From Pricia antarctica (GTDB taxonomy: Bacteria > Bacteroidota > Bacteroidia > Flavobacteriales > Flavobacteriaceae), in assembly GCF_900101815.1 (NCBI RefSeq), contig NZ_FNAO01000006.1, positions 248,001 through 312,000 of the forward strand: a stretch of 64,000 nucleotides of DNA, written 5' to 3'. The notes under the pieces are model-generated. The model did not search any database. It saw only the letters and a program-made list of their open reading frames with translations, and was not told the origin of the DNA. Positions within the stretch are counted from its first letter, which is position 1, and every line of letters begins with the position of its first letter. The position numbers and the translations under genes are program-made. Positions 26,646-35,545 of this stretch are shown in pieces.

Positions 26646-27980
26646 TTATCTTATGATCCCATTCGGGAAAACTACCACGCTCTCAAACCCGTTCTCCTCA
26701 ACGGCCGCTACGCCAAAGAAAAAATTATCGATAACGACTCCATCTAGGGTGTACTCTGAAATATCGCCTACATAGCGGCTATGGTCCCAAGTGGGAGAGG
26801 TGGTGTCGCGCCAATAGATTTTATAACCTGCTGCGCCGTCGACCTTGCTCCATTGCAATTTAGCAGCGGGTTCTACTATGCCGCCGATCATTACCGTTTC
26901 GGGAGCGGGCGGGGCCCAAGCGATGGCAGCCAAATTGATAGCGTTGACGGCCGTAAGTTTTTTGGCGTAGTGAAAATTGACATGCTCCAGCTTATCGCCA
27001 TATTCGATTCCGTCTTCCGTTCGTATATCCTGATGCTGTTGGGTGTAATTCTCGTGTGCCTCCATAATCCGGATACCCGCAAAACCGGTATCGTTAAACG
27101 GACGGTGATGTCCCCCTCGGCCAAAGCGATCCAGTCGATATATCATCATGGGATTCATTTCTGGCATGTAGGTTTGAGTGGTTTTATGGACATACCGAGC
27201 CAGTTGCCGAGAGATGCCATCGACTTCGCCACCGTAAAAGCGTCTTGCGTTTCGTTGTTGCTCCGTTTCGGTGGGTGAAACGGGCTCTGAGAATATCCTG
27301 AAATCGGTATTGCTGATAATGCCGTCGACCCCTTTGATGTTCCCGATCATATCGTTGTTTAAGATACCGATTATTTTCCAACCTTTTTCCTTGGCATGGG
27401 CAGCTAATCCTTTTCCGCCATAGAGCCCTTGTTCCTCTCCCGAAAGTCCGATGAAAATGATGCTGTTTTCAAAGTCATATTTGCTGAGTACCCGGGCAGC
27501 TTCCAGAGTACCGGCCATTCCGCTGGCATTATCGTTGGCACCAGGGGAATCGGAAGTGACATTGTTGATATCGCTGACCCTGGAATCGATATCCCCGCTC
27601 ATCAAAATATAGCGATTTGGATATTTGGTACCCAGTTTGACGGCAAGAACGTTTACGATTTCAACATCTTTGAAAATGCGATCGTTGTCGCCCTTTTTGA
27701 CTAAATTTTTCTGATAAGAGACGTCCAAACAGGCATTACAGGCTGCCGAGATCTTTTCGAACTCCGCTTTAATCCATCGCCTTGCTGCGCCGATGCCCCG
27801 GGTTTGGGAAATGGTATCACTTAGGGTATGGCGCGTCCCAAATTGGACTAACCTCGAAACATCTGCTTCGATATGCTCTGCCGAAACCGCATCGATAATG
27901 TCATAAATGCGCTGGTCGGTCTGGCAGAGGCCGACAGTAGAAAAAGAAAATAAAATCAGAAGTGCAGTTGTTTTCATCAT
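26646..27980 (-). CDS. M28-family aminopeptidase
   Basis: A 444-residue secreted zinc exopeptidase. Signal peptide 1-19 (VGLCQ). The M28 core carries the metal-binding blocks SGDIDSRVSD (around residue 128), GANDNASGMAG, SGEEQGLYG, NNDMIG and a late His in IRIMEAHEN. The first ligand position has Asp where most M28 enzymes have His, which I recall as a feature of this flavobacterial subgroup rather than a lesion. The C-terminal 80 residues form a fibronectin-III-like domain (KLQWSKVDGAAGYKIYWRD). Between an M1 peptidase gene and a propeller-SnoaL gene on the same strand. Confidence 0.9.
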   Translation of the reverse strand: MMKTTALLILFSFSTVGLCQTDQRIYDIIDAVSAEHIEADVSRLVQFGTRHTLSDTISQTRGIGAARRWIKAEFEKISAACNACLDVSYQKNLVKKGDNDRIFKDVEIVNVLAVKLGTKYPNRYILMSGDIDSRVSDINNVTSDSPGANDNASGMAGTLEAARVLSKYDFENSIIFIGLSGEEQGLYGGKGLAAHAKEKGWKIIGILNNDMIGNIKGVDGIISNTDFRIFSEPVSPTETEQQRNARRFYGGEVDGISRQLARYVHKTTQTYMPEMNPMMIYRLDRFGRGGHHRPFNDTGFAGIRIMEAHENYTQQHQDIRTEDGIEYGDKLEHVNFHYAKKLTAVNAINLAAIAWAPPAPETVMIGGIVEPAAKLQWSKVDGAAGYKIYWRDTTSPTWDHSRYVGDISEYTLDGVVIDNFFFGVAAVEENGFESVVVFPNGIIR

Positions 27981-27992
27981 AGTTTATTCCTC

Positions 27993-29174
27993 TTAGCGGA
28001 TAAAAGTAACTTTGGCAATTTTTCCATTTTCCACTTCGTAAATCGCCACGGCGCTGAAATTCGAACCGTTCATGGTAATATATTCTTCATCAATGACCTT
28101 GTTTCCGATAACGATCCGATTTTTTATCTTACAATGTAAATCCGGAGTGTTCCGAAAAAAATCGGCATATTGCTCGCGCATGTTGGCCTTACCTTTAAAA
28201 CGTAGCTCATCGGGAAAGTTAAACACTTGCACATCTTCGGAGTAGGTATTCAAAAAGGCATCGATATTTCTGTCGTTATAGGCGTTTAATTGGTTTTGGA
28301 CTATAGCTTCGGCCGACTGTTCGAATACCAAGGATAGGTATTTGCCATTGGGACTCACCGCTATTCGACTGATATTGCTGATTTCCTTTTTTTCAAGTCG
28401 CAGAAACCGCGTCCATTCCTTTTGGTTTTTAGGATGGACCTCGACCAATACCTTATCATCCGCGGCGATGATGGTACCATCGGCCAACCAGCACATATCA
28501 TCTGTTTTTTGATACATGTCGGTAATCTTTCGAACTGCGCCGGTCAACGGGTTCAAGGAGCGGATTTCCCAAGGGTCTTGTGCCTTACTGATAAAACTGA
28601 CAAGATCGGAATCTGGAATTTTATGCAATGACCGGCCTACATTTTGCTGAACGGTATCATGGGTGCCGTCTCTTAGGTTTGAGACTACCAGGTCCATACC
28701 GTCGGCTGCCAGAACCGCCGACACTATGATATCTTTGGTATACCATACATGATAGGCCACTTTGAGATCTTTGAGCAGCTCGGTCGAACTTCCGTCCCAA
28801 ACGCTATATTCATAAAGACGTTGCAGTCCGGTAGTATCCAAACGGATGGCAGAGATAGAATTTTGACCCGGAATTTTTAGTGGGGAGTACTCGCTGCCTT
28901 GAGGGGTATCGGTAATCCATGAAATACTATCCAACTTAATATGGTATCGGGCAATATCGGTCTGTCCGTTTCTTGTGGACGAAAATAAAATGGTTTCCCC
29001 GTCGTAAAAGGAGGGTTGGTTGTCGTAGCCCTCATTATTCGAAATGTTCCTTGGGTTTACAAGCTCCGTCTTTCGGTCGACAGTCTTGATATCCAAAAGA
29101 TACACTTCGGTATTTGTCTGGGCGAAAAGGGCGGTCGCCGCCAAAAGAAATAGTGTGGATAGGGTGGTTTTCAT
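27993..29174 (-). CDS. Secreted propeller protein fused to a SnoaL/NTF2-like domain
   Basis: A 393-residue protein with signal peptide (1-18, TALFAQ). The first 270 residues look like a TolB/DPP4-N-type beta-propeller (DNQPSFYDGETILFSSTRNG, GSEYSPLKIPGQNSISAIRL). The last 110 form a SnoaL-like NTF2-fold domain (IVQNQLNAYNDRNIDAFLNTY, DEEYITMNGSNFSAVAIYEV). No peptidase active-site serine is visible. First gene of the peptidase operon. Propeller plus SnoaL is an odd pairing; a sensing or substrate-binding role is inferred. Confidence 0.8.
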   Translation of the reverse strand: MKTTLSTLFLLAATALFAQTNTEVYLLDIKTVDRKTELVNPRNISNNEGYDNQPSFYDGETILFSSTRNGQTDIARYHIKLDSISWITDTPQGSEYSPLKIPGQNSISAIRLDTTGLQRLYEYSVWDGSSTELLKDLKVAYHVWYTKDIIVSAVLAADGMDLVVSNLRDGTHDTVQQNVGRSLHKIPDSDLVSFISKAQDPWEIRSLNPLTGAVRKITDMYQKTDDMCWLADGTIIAADDKVLVEVHPKNQKEWTRFLRLEKKEISNISRIAVSPNGKYLSLVFEQSAEAIVQNQLNAYNDRNIDAFLNTYSEDVQVFNFPDELRFKGKANMREQYADFFRNTPDLHCKIKNRIVIGNKVIDEEYITMNGSNFSAVAIYEVENGKIAKVTFIR

Positions 29175-29199
29175 GGGTGTAGTTTGGTTCTTTCTTTTC

Positions 29200-31407
29200 T
29201 CACTTTGTGAACCGCTTCAACAACGCCCGAACATTCTTGATGCTATCGACATAGTACCCTGCCTGCGTCTTCTGGCGGCCGACCTTAACGGTGACCGCAG
29301 TTTCGGGTAGTTCCTGAAACATGAATTCATCGGTCCAGTCGTCACCGATGGCGAATACGAAATCGTACTCATCTTCTCCGAAAATCCGCATGGCGGCGCG
29401 GCCTTTGTTCACGTTGCTACTTTTTATTTCCATGACCTTATTCCCGTTCAGAACGCTGAGCTCGTCGGTGCCTATCAGGCTGGTCAATACGGTGTTGAGC
29501 TCGGTGGCGCGCTTTTGTCCGAAATCGGGATCGGTGTTTCGATAGTGCCAGGCCAAGGAATAGTTTTTTTCTTCGATAAAGCTACCGGGGGTACGGTCTA
29601 CGAACGATTCCAGAACCGGTCTGATTTTTTCCATCCAATCCTTTTTAACGTTTTCCAATACCTTGAAATCTTCGCCCCCAGTTGAAATCCATACCCCATG
29701 CTCGACGATCATATTATATTTCTTGGGCAAGAACCATTTGGTGAACGTATCCTTATCCCGACCACTAATAAGGTACATATCAGTGTTTTCCACTGCTGAG
29801 ATCGCATCTAAAAGGGCATAAAGCTCTTTATCGGGCGCCGCTTTTTGCGGGTCGTTGTGAAAACCGGCCAAGGTACCGTCGTAATCGATGAACAACAGCT
29901 TCTTCTTGGCCTTTTTGTAAGCTTTGGTAACGCTGTTCATCTGGTCGACCGACATTCTTCGGGCAACGTACGAATAATCTTTTTCTTTTTGGTCCAACAG
30001 GGAGTTCATAAAATCGTTGGCCCATTTTTCGACATTGTAGCGTTCCAATCGTTTTTGTAATATGGCATTGCGCTGCTTTTGTTCTTCAACCGGCATATTG
30101 ATTGCTGTATGCAAGGCATCGGCAATCTGCTCAAAATTATTCGGATTGATAAGTAAGGATTCGTTCATTTCATTGGCGGATCCGGCCATTTCGCTCAATA
30201 TCAATACGCCGGTTTGGTCGGTACGTGTGGCGATATATTCTTTGGCGACCAGGTTCATACCATCGCGCAGTGGTGTTAACCAAGCAATATCGCTAGAGGT
30301 GTAGAGATCGATCAGGTTTTCGAAGGGCATCGAGCGGTAGAAGTACCAAATGGGCGTCCAGCTAACCGTTGAGAATTCCCCGTTGATGCGGCCGACAAGT
30401 TCGTCAACTTCGCGCTTCAATAATTGATATTGGGGCACGTTGGAACGGGAGGGCACCGCCAAAACGATCAAACGGACTTTCTCTTTGTACTGCGGATATT
30501 TGTTCAGAAAATATTCAAAAGCGTATATGCGTTTGGCAATCCCCTTTGAATAGTCCAACCGATCTATGGACAGAAAGAATTTGGCATCCGGTGCGGACTT
30601 TTTATGGGTATCTAGGCGTTTTTGCAATTCCGATTTATCCTTTTCCTTGTTCTGATTGTGCTTTTTGGCGGCTTCACTAAACTTTTTGTAATCTATCCCC
30701 ATGGGAAACGAGTCCACTTTAATTACCCGATCATCCAAAGAAATATCATTGAAACTGACTTCTAGACCCAGCAAGCGGCGTACTGAACTTAAAAAATGCC
30801 GTTCGTAGTCATAGGTATGAAAACCGATCAAATCCGAACCCAATAGCCCGTTCAAAATTTCTTCGCGCCAAGGTAAGGTCCGGAATATTTCAAAGGATGG
30901 AAATGGAATGTGTAAAAAGAAACCTATGGAAATATCCGGTTTTTTTTCACGCACCATTTGCGGAACGAGCATCAGCTGGTAGTCGTGCACCCAAATCGTA
31001 TCGCCATCATCCGCTTTTTCGAGGATGGCATCCGCAAATTTTTGATTTACTTTTTTGTACGCTTCCCAATATTCGCTTTCGAACTCTGAATATTCCAAAA
31101 AATAATGGAACAACGGCCAAATGGTACGGTTACTGAATCCGTAATAGTAGCCGTCAATTTCGGACTCGGTCAGGTTTACTTTTGAGGATCCATGTTTCGC
31201 TAGCGCTTTATCGATTTTAGGGGCAAGCCGGTCGGGAATTTCCTCGTCAGTTAGTCCGCTCCATCCTATCCAAAGACTATCACCGCCCGAATGAACCGAT
31301 TTCATACCTGTCGCCAATCCGCCGACGCTGGGTATTGCGGTAATTTCCCCATTGTCGATTTGCAATTGAACCGGTAGTCGGTTTGAGATTATGATAGTTT
31401 TGCCCAT
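29200..31407 (-). CDS. otsAB: Bifunctional trehalose-6-phosphate synthase/phosphatase
   Basis: A 735-residue fusion enzyme. Residues about 1-470 are a GT20 trehalose-6-phosphate synthase (ISNRLPVQL start, DTIWVHDYQLMLVPQMV, HIPFPSFEIFR, DRLDYSKGI, LTPLRDGMNLVAKEY). Residues about 500-735 are a HAD trehalose-6-phosphate phosphatase with the nucleophile motif LLFIDYDGTLAG and the late acidic AIGDDWTDEFMF. It makes trehalose from UDP-glucose and glucose-6-phosphate in the cytoplasm. A GH15 enzyme gene lies divergently. A copy of the dispersed element lies in the shared 307-base upstream region. Confidence 0.95.
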   Translation of the reverse strand: MGKTIIISNRLPVQLQIDNGEITAIPSVGGLATGMKSVHSGGDSLWIGWSGLTDEEIPDRLAPKIDKALAKHGSSKVNLTESEIDGYYYGFSNRTIWPLFHYFLEYSEFESEYWEAYKKVNQKFADAILEKADDGDTIWVHDYQLMLVPQMVREKKPDISIGFFLHIPFPSFEIFRTLPWREEILNGLLGSDLIGFHTYDYERHFLSSVRRLLGLEVSFNDISLDDRVIKVDSFPMGIDYKKFSEAAKKHNQNKEKDKSELQKRLDTHKKSAPDAKFFLSIDRLDYSKGIAKRIYAFEYFLNKYPQYKEKVRLIVLAVPSRSNVPQYQLLKREVDELVGRINGEFSTVSWTPIWYFYRSMPFENLIDLYTSSDIAWLTPLRDGMNLVAKEYIATRTDQTGVLILSEMAGSANEMNESLLINPNNFEQIADALHTAINMPVEEQKQRNAILQKRLERYNVEKWANDFMNSLLDQKEKDYSYVARRMSVDQMNSVTKAYKKAKKKLLFIDYDGTLAGFHNDPQKAAPDKELYALLDAISAVENTDMYLISGRDKDTFTKWFLPKKYNMIVEHGVWISTGGEDFKVLENVKKDWMEKIRPVLESFVDRTPGSFIEEKNYSLAWHYRNTDPDFGQKRATELNTVLTSLIGTDELSVLNGNKVMEIKSSNVNKGRAAMRIFGEDEYDFVFAIGDDWTDEFMFQELPETAVTVKVGRQKTQAGYYVDSIKNVRALLKRFTK

Positions 31408-31522
31408 GACGATTTGTGATTTTAGGATTGAAGTCTAAGGTAGCGGTATTATTTGGCTGGATTCCCCTTCAAATAAAAATTATTTCTCTAAATTTCGGAA
31501 AAACCAAGGGCAAATGCAATCA

Positions 31523-31682
31523 GAACTCATTTAAACTTTTTATTTGGAACCGAGAATATCAGCTTTTGTGGCCAGATAATCTCATTTTTAAGTAGCATAG
31601 CAGGGCTACGGTAATTAAAAATGAGGAAATATGGACTCAAAATGTGATATTCGAAGGTAGAAGAAAAGGTGTATGTGAGTTC
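31523..31682 (+). repeat. Dispersed ~160-bp palindromic element, copy B
   Basis: Bounded by GAACTC (31523-31528) and GAGTTC (31677-31682). The outer arms share GAACTCA, CTTTT, ACC and GAATATCA when one is reverse-complemented. An inner perfect 11-bp stem CTCATTTTTAA / TTAAAAATGAG encloses the core AGCATAGCAGGGCTACGG. The right end lies 32 bases before the GH15 start, pointing to it. Confidence 0.8.
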
Positions 31683-31714
31683 TTAACGCCCAAATGAATC
31701 AAGAATTTTATTGA

Positions 31715-33517
31715 ATGGATAACTTAGATTATGGAATAATTGGGAATTGCAGAAGCGCCGCACTGGTGTCAAAAACAGGAAGCATCGATTGGTGCTGTTT
31801 ACCGGAATTCGATTCCCCATCGGTATTTGCCAAGTTGTTGGACAAGGACATAGGCGGCAGTTTTGAAATACTGGTCGATGACACATATACGATTACCCAG
31901 CGCTATAAAGAGCATACTGCGGTTTTGGTAACTAAATTCTCGACGGGTGATGATATTTTTGAAATACGTGATTTTATGCCGCGCTATCACAAAGCAGACG
32001 GTGGGTATCACGCACCACCCGAAATCGTGCGATATATCAGGCATATTAAGGGAAAACCGAAATTCAAGGTGCATTATGAGCCGAAATTGGAATACGCCAT
32101 AGGAGAGACCAAAACCTATGTCAAACGGAATTTTGTCGCCAGCCTGACCCATGCTGAAAAATTCGACACTGCTTTTCTTTATACCTCGTTCAACAAAAAT
32201 GCCGTAGTGGAGGGCCGTGAAATCGATTTGACTGAAGACGGCTATTTTTTATTGGGATACAACGAGAAAATTCTAGCGCCAAACACCGAAAAGATGTATC
32301 TCGAGCTCGAGCGTACCAAGGTTTATTGGTTGAACTGGAGCAATAATACCCCCACCTATAAAAAATATAACGACGAAATACATCGCAGTGCAGTGACCTT
32401 AAAACTGCTAAGTTACGATAAGACCGGGGCGGTATTGGCTGCCGCCACGACCTCGTTGCCGGAAACCATTGGCGAAGTACGGAATTGGGACTACCGGTTC
32501 TGCTGGATACGGGATGCCTCGATGGTAGTGAAAGTGGTCTCCGATCTGGGCCACAAAAATATCGCTAAACGCTACCTTCAGTTTATCATCGACCTGATGC
32601 CGGACAAAGACGAGAAGTTACAGATCATGTACGGTATCAACAAAGAAAAGAAATTGACCGAAGAGACCTTGGAACATCTCAGCGGATATAAAGGCTCAAA
32701 GCCCGTACGGGTCGGTAACGCGGCCTACGAACAAAAACAAAATGATATTTACGGTATTTTGATGGATGTGATCTACGAACAGCTGAAACGTTTCAGTACC
32801 GATGTAGAGAACAGCGAAGAAATCTGGAGTATTACCAAAGGCATTGTCTGGATTGTTGAAAATCATTGGCAGGAAGCCGATAAGGGCATCTGGGAATTCC
32901 GTTCCGAGGACAGGCATTTTACCTTTTCAAAAGTACTTTGTTGGACGGCAATCGACCGCGCCATTAAAGTGGCCAACATCATGAACAAAAACCATAAAAT
33001 TGAAAAATGGAAGCCCTTAAGGGAAGAAATCTGGAATGATATCTATGAGAAAGCTTGGAACGAAGAGGTCGGGGCGTACACCCAATCCTATGGAACCAAA
33101 CATCTGGATGCCTCCGTACTGTTAATGGAATCTTACGGCTGTGTTGATGCCAAGGATGAGCGTTTTAGAAAGACCGTCAAGGCCATCGGAAAGGAATTGA
33201 GCAACGACGGCCTGTTATACCGCTACAAGAACGAAGACGATTTTGGCCTGCCATCATCCTCATTTACGGTATGCACCTTTTGGTACATCAACAGCTTATT
33301 TAAAATCGGGGAAGTCGCGGAAGCGGAAGCACATTTCGAAAAATTATTGAGCTACAGTAACCATTTAGGTCTCTTTAGTGAGGATATTGATTTTAAGAGC
33401 AAACGCTTGCTAGGAAACTTCCCACAGGCCTACTCGCATCTCGCATTGATCGAATGTGCCATCAACTTTTCGAAAAAACATAGTGAGGAGAAGATTTTGG
33501 AGTCGATGCGGGAGTGA
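31715..33517 (+). CDS. Glycoside hydrolase family 15 protein (probable trehalase)
   Basis: A 600-residue cytoplasmic protein with no signal peptide. The N-terminal beta-sandwich (MDNLDYGIIGNCRSAALVS, SIDWCCLPEFDSPSVFA) is typical of bacterial GH15 enzymes. The (alpha/alpha)6 barrel carries the active-site block NWDYRFCWIRDASM near residue 257 and the late FTVCTFWYINSL and NFPQAYSHLALI motifs. GH15 includes glucoamylases and, in some bacteria, trehalases. Being divergent from otsAB makes trehalose the likely substrate, which would give a make-and-break pair, but glycogen oligomers cannot be excluded. Confidence 0.88.
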   Translation: MDNLDYGIIGNCRSAALVSKTGSIDWCCLPEFDSPSVFAKLLDKDIGGSFEILVDDTYTITQRYKEHTAVLVTKFSTGDDIFEIRDFMPRYHKADGGYHAPPEIVRYIRHIKGKPKFKVHYEPKLEYAIGETKTYVKRNFVASLTHAEKFDTAFLYTSFNKNAVVEGREIDLTEDGYFLLGYNEKILAPNTEKMYLELERTKVYWLNWSNNTPTYKKYNDEIHRSAVTLKLLSYDKTGAVLAAATTSLPETIGEVRNWDYRFCWIRDASMVVKVVSDLGHKNIAKRYLQFIIDLMPDKDEKLQIMYGINKEKKLTEETLEHLSGYKGSKPVRVGNAAYEQKQNDIYGILMDVIYEQLKRFSTDVENSEEIWSITKGIVWIVENHWQEADKGIWEFRSEDRHFTFSKVLCWTAIDRAIKVANIMNKNHKIEKWKPLREEIWNDIYEKAWNEEVGAYTQSYGTKHLDASVLLMESYGCVDAKDERFRKTVKAIGKELSNDGLLYRYKNEDDFGLPSSSFTVCTFWYINSLFKIGEVAEAEAHFEKLLSYSNHLGLFSEDIDFKSKRLLGNFPQAYSHLALIECAINFSKKHSEEKILESMRE

Positions 33518-33540
33518 AAGGGCGAGACGTGAAGCTAAAA

Positions 33541-33592
33541 TCCTCCACCGCGAAGGGGAGGTGGCGACAGCCGGAGGGGTTCCCGCAGGCTG
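33541..33592. repeat. GC-rich palindromic repeat in convergent spacer
   Basis: A GC-rich stretch with CCTCC / GGAGG hairpin arms (33542-33546 with 33557-33561) and a second GGAGGGG block. It resembles short dispersed intergenic repeats that I have seen in many flavobacterial genomes. It may add to termination after the GH15 gene. Confidence 0.5.
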
Positions 33593-33638
33593 TTAGGACG
33601 TTTAATTTAGTAGTAGATTTCTGATGTAGCGCACAAAA

Positions 33639-33664
33639 AAACCGCTTGGATTATGAAGCGGTTT
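33639..33664 (-). terminator. Terminator of the beta-oxidation operon
   Basis: A 9-bp stem AAACCGCTT / AAGCGGTTT with an 8-base loop. On the minus strand it is followed by a T-run. It lies 48 bases after the acyl-CoA dehydrogenase stop. Confidence 0.85.
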
Positions 33665-33711
33665 CTCCTTCTAAAAATAGAAGCTACAATTTGAGTTAGT
33701 ATAATCTTGAA

Positions 33712-35526
33712 TCAATCAAACGTATAACCGCTATCGGCCGAAATTCGGTCTGCGATTTGGGTTCGTAGGGCTATAATATTTGGATTGTTGGTGTATTTCG
33801 TGAAACGTTTCAATCCCATCAACATCATACGCTGTTCGTCACCTTCGGCAAAGGAAATAATGGCTTCCTTTCCTTTTTGGATGATGGTCTCGGTGGCCTC
33901 GTATAGATATAGTCTTGACATGGCAATTTGGATTGCCTGGGCTTCTTCCCCGTAGCGTTTGGCGTTTTTCTCCGTTCTCAGCAGGGTGCTTTCGGCCATA
34001 TAGACTTCGATAAGAATATCCGAGGCCGCCAACATTAGCTGTTGGTGCTGCTCCAGTTCTGGACCGAATTTCTGCACCGCGCTTCCGGCTACCATTAGGA
34101 ACACCTTTTTCAATCGGGCCAACACATCTTTTTCCTCTGCGAAGAGTTCTGAATGATCGGGAGTGTCAAAAGAGGGGATTCCCATCAATTCTTCACCGAC
34201 CGCAGTGGCAGGGCCTAACAAGTCAACATGGCCTTTCATGGCTTTTTTGACAAGCATGCCAACGGCCAACATACGGTTGATTTCGTTGGTACCTTCGTAG
34301 ATACGGGCGATACGGGCATCGCGCCACGCTTTTTCCATCGGGGCATCGGCACTGAAGCCCATTCCCCCGAAAATCTGAATGCCCTCGTCGGTGGTGGTTT
34401 GGGCATCCTCCGAAACGGCTACCTTTAAAATAGAGCATTCGATGGCATATTCTTCGACACCCTTTAATTCCGCTTCTTGATGGGAATTGCCTTCAGCTTC
34501 CCGAATGGCGATTCGGTCTTCGATATTTTTCGCAGCTCTATAACTCGCGGATTCACCCGCATAGGCATTTGTGGCCATTTTGGCCAATTTAGCTTTTATG
34601 GCTCCGAAATTTGCTATCGGCGTTTTAAATTGGATGCGCTCGTTGGCATATTTTGCAGCTTCGTCAATGACCCTGCGTTGTGCTTCCAAGCATGCGGCTG
34701 CCAATTTTATACGGCCGATGTTCAAGGCGTTCATGGCAATCTTAAAGCCGTTGCCACGGTCGGAGAGCATGTTTTCTACCGGGACTTTCGTCTCATTAAA
34801 GAAAACCTGTCGGGTAGAGGAGGAGTGGATGCCGAGCTTTTTTTCCTCGGGATTCATTGAAATTCCATTTTCAGGGTCGTTCTCGAGGATAAACCCAGTA
34901 ACGTATTTGTCGTCTTCTATTCTGGCGAAAACGATGAAAAGATTGCAGAAACCTGCATTTGAAATCCACATTTTTTGTCCCGTAATGGAATAATGGGTTC
35001 CGTCCTCGGACAGTACCGCCTTTGTTTTTCCCGAGTTCGCATCCGACCCCGCTCCAGGTTCGGTCAAGCAATAAGCGCCGAACCACTCTCCGGAAGCCAA
35101 TTTTGGCACGTATTTTTGTTTTTGCTCCTCGGTGCCATACAAGGTAATCGGCATGGTGCCAATTCCGGTATGTGCCCCAAAAGCGGTACTGAAAGAGCCT
35201 GTCGCCCCGGAAATATAATCACAGACCAACATAGTGGAAACAAAGCCCATGCCCATACCGCCGTATTCTTCGGGAACGGCTACACTCAGTAGACCAAGTT
35301 CGCCCGCTTTGCGCATACATTCTTCTGTGTAGGCATAATCTTTTTGTTCAAATCGCTCCCAATGCGCCCAAAGTTCACGATCGACGAACTCATTGGTACT
35401 GTCGCGCATCATACGTTGTTCTTCGTTCAGGTCTTCTAGGGTGAAAACATCTTCGCAGTTGGTTTCTTTTACCAGAAACTGTCCACCACGTAGTAAGCTA
35501 TCTTCTTGTTTTGTTTCGGTGCTCAT
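33712..35526 (-). CDS. Acyl-CoA dehydrogenase
   Basis: A 604-residue flavoenzyme for the first step of beta-oxidation. The core (about 30-430) shows the family blocks YCLTEPGAGSDANSGKT, KMWISNAGFCNLFIVFA, the FGGMGFSADAPMEKAWRDAR segment and the catalytic-loop IYEGTNEINRML, whose Glu is the expected base. About 170 extra C-terminal residues form helices, as in longer bacterial members. Last gene of the operon, 19 bases after the thiolase gene. Chain-length preference cannot be told. Confidence 0.93.
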   Translation of the reverse strand: MSTETKQEDSLLRGGQFLVKETNCEDVFTLEDLNEEQRMMRDSTNEFVDRELWAHWERFEQKDYAYTEECMRKAGELGLLSVAVPEEYGGMGMGFVSTMLVCDYISGATGSFSTAFGAHTGIGTMPITLYGTEEQKQKYVPKLASGEWFGAYCLTEPGAGSDANSGKTKAVLSEDGTHYSITGQKMWISNAGFCNLFIVFARIEDDKYVTGFILENDPENGISMNPEEKKLGIHSSSTRQVFFNETKVPVENMLSDRGNGFKIAMNALNIGRIKLAAACLEAQRRVIDEAAKYANERIQFKTPIANFGAIKAKLAKMATNAYAGESASYRAAKNIEDRIAIREAEGNSHQEAELKGVEEYAIECSILKVAVSEDAQTTTDEGIQIFGGMGFSADAPMEKAWRDARIARIYEGTNEINRMLAVGMLVKKAMKGHVDLLGPATAVGEELMGIPSFDTPDHSELFAEEKDVLARLKKVFLMVAGSAVQKFGPELEQHQQLMLAASDILIEVYMAESTLLRTEKNAKRYGEEAQAIQIAMSRLYLYEATETIIQKGKEAIISFAEGDEQRMMLMGLKRFTKYTNNPNIIALRTQIADRISADSGYTFD

Positions 35527-35545
35527 GCTTGTCAGTATTACGTAT

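Noticed and set aside
26646-27980. M28 peptidase judged inactive because the first zinc His is Asp
   Set aside because: The SGDIDSRVSD block is recalled as a subgroup feature and Asp can bind zinc; all other ligands are present.
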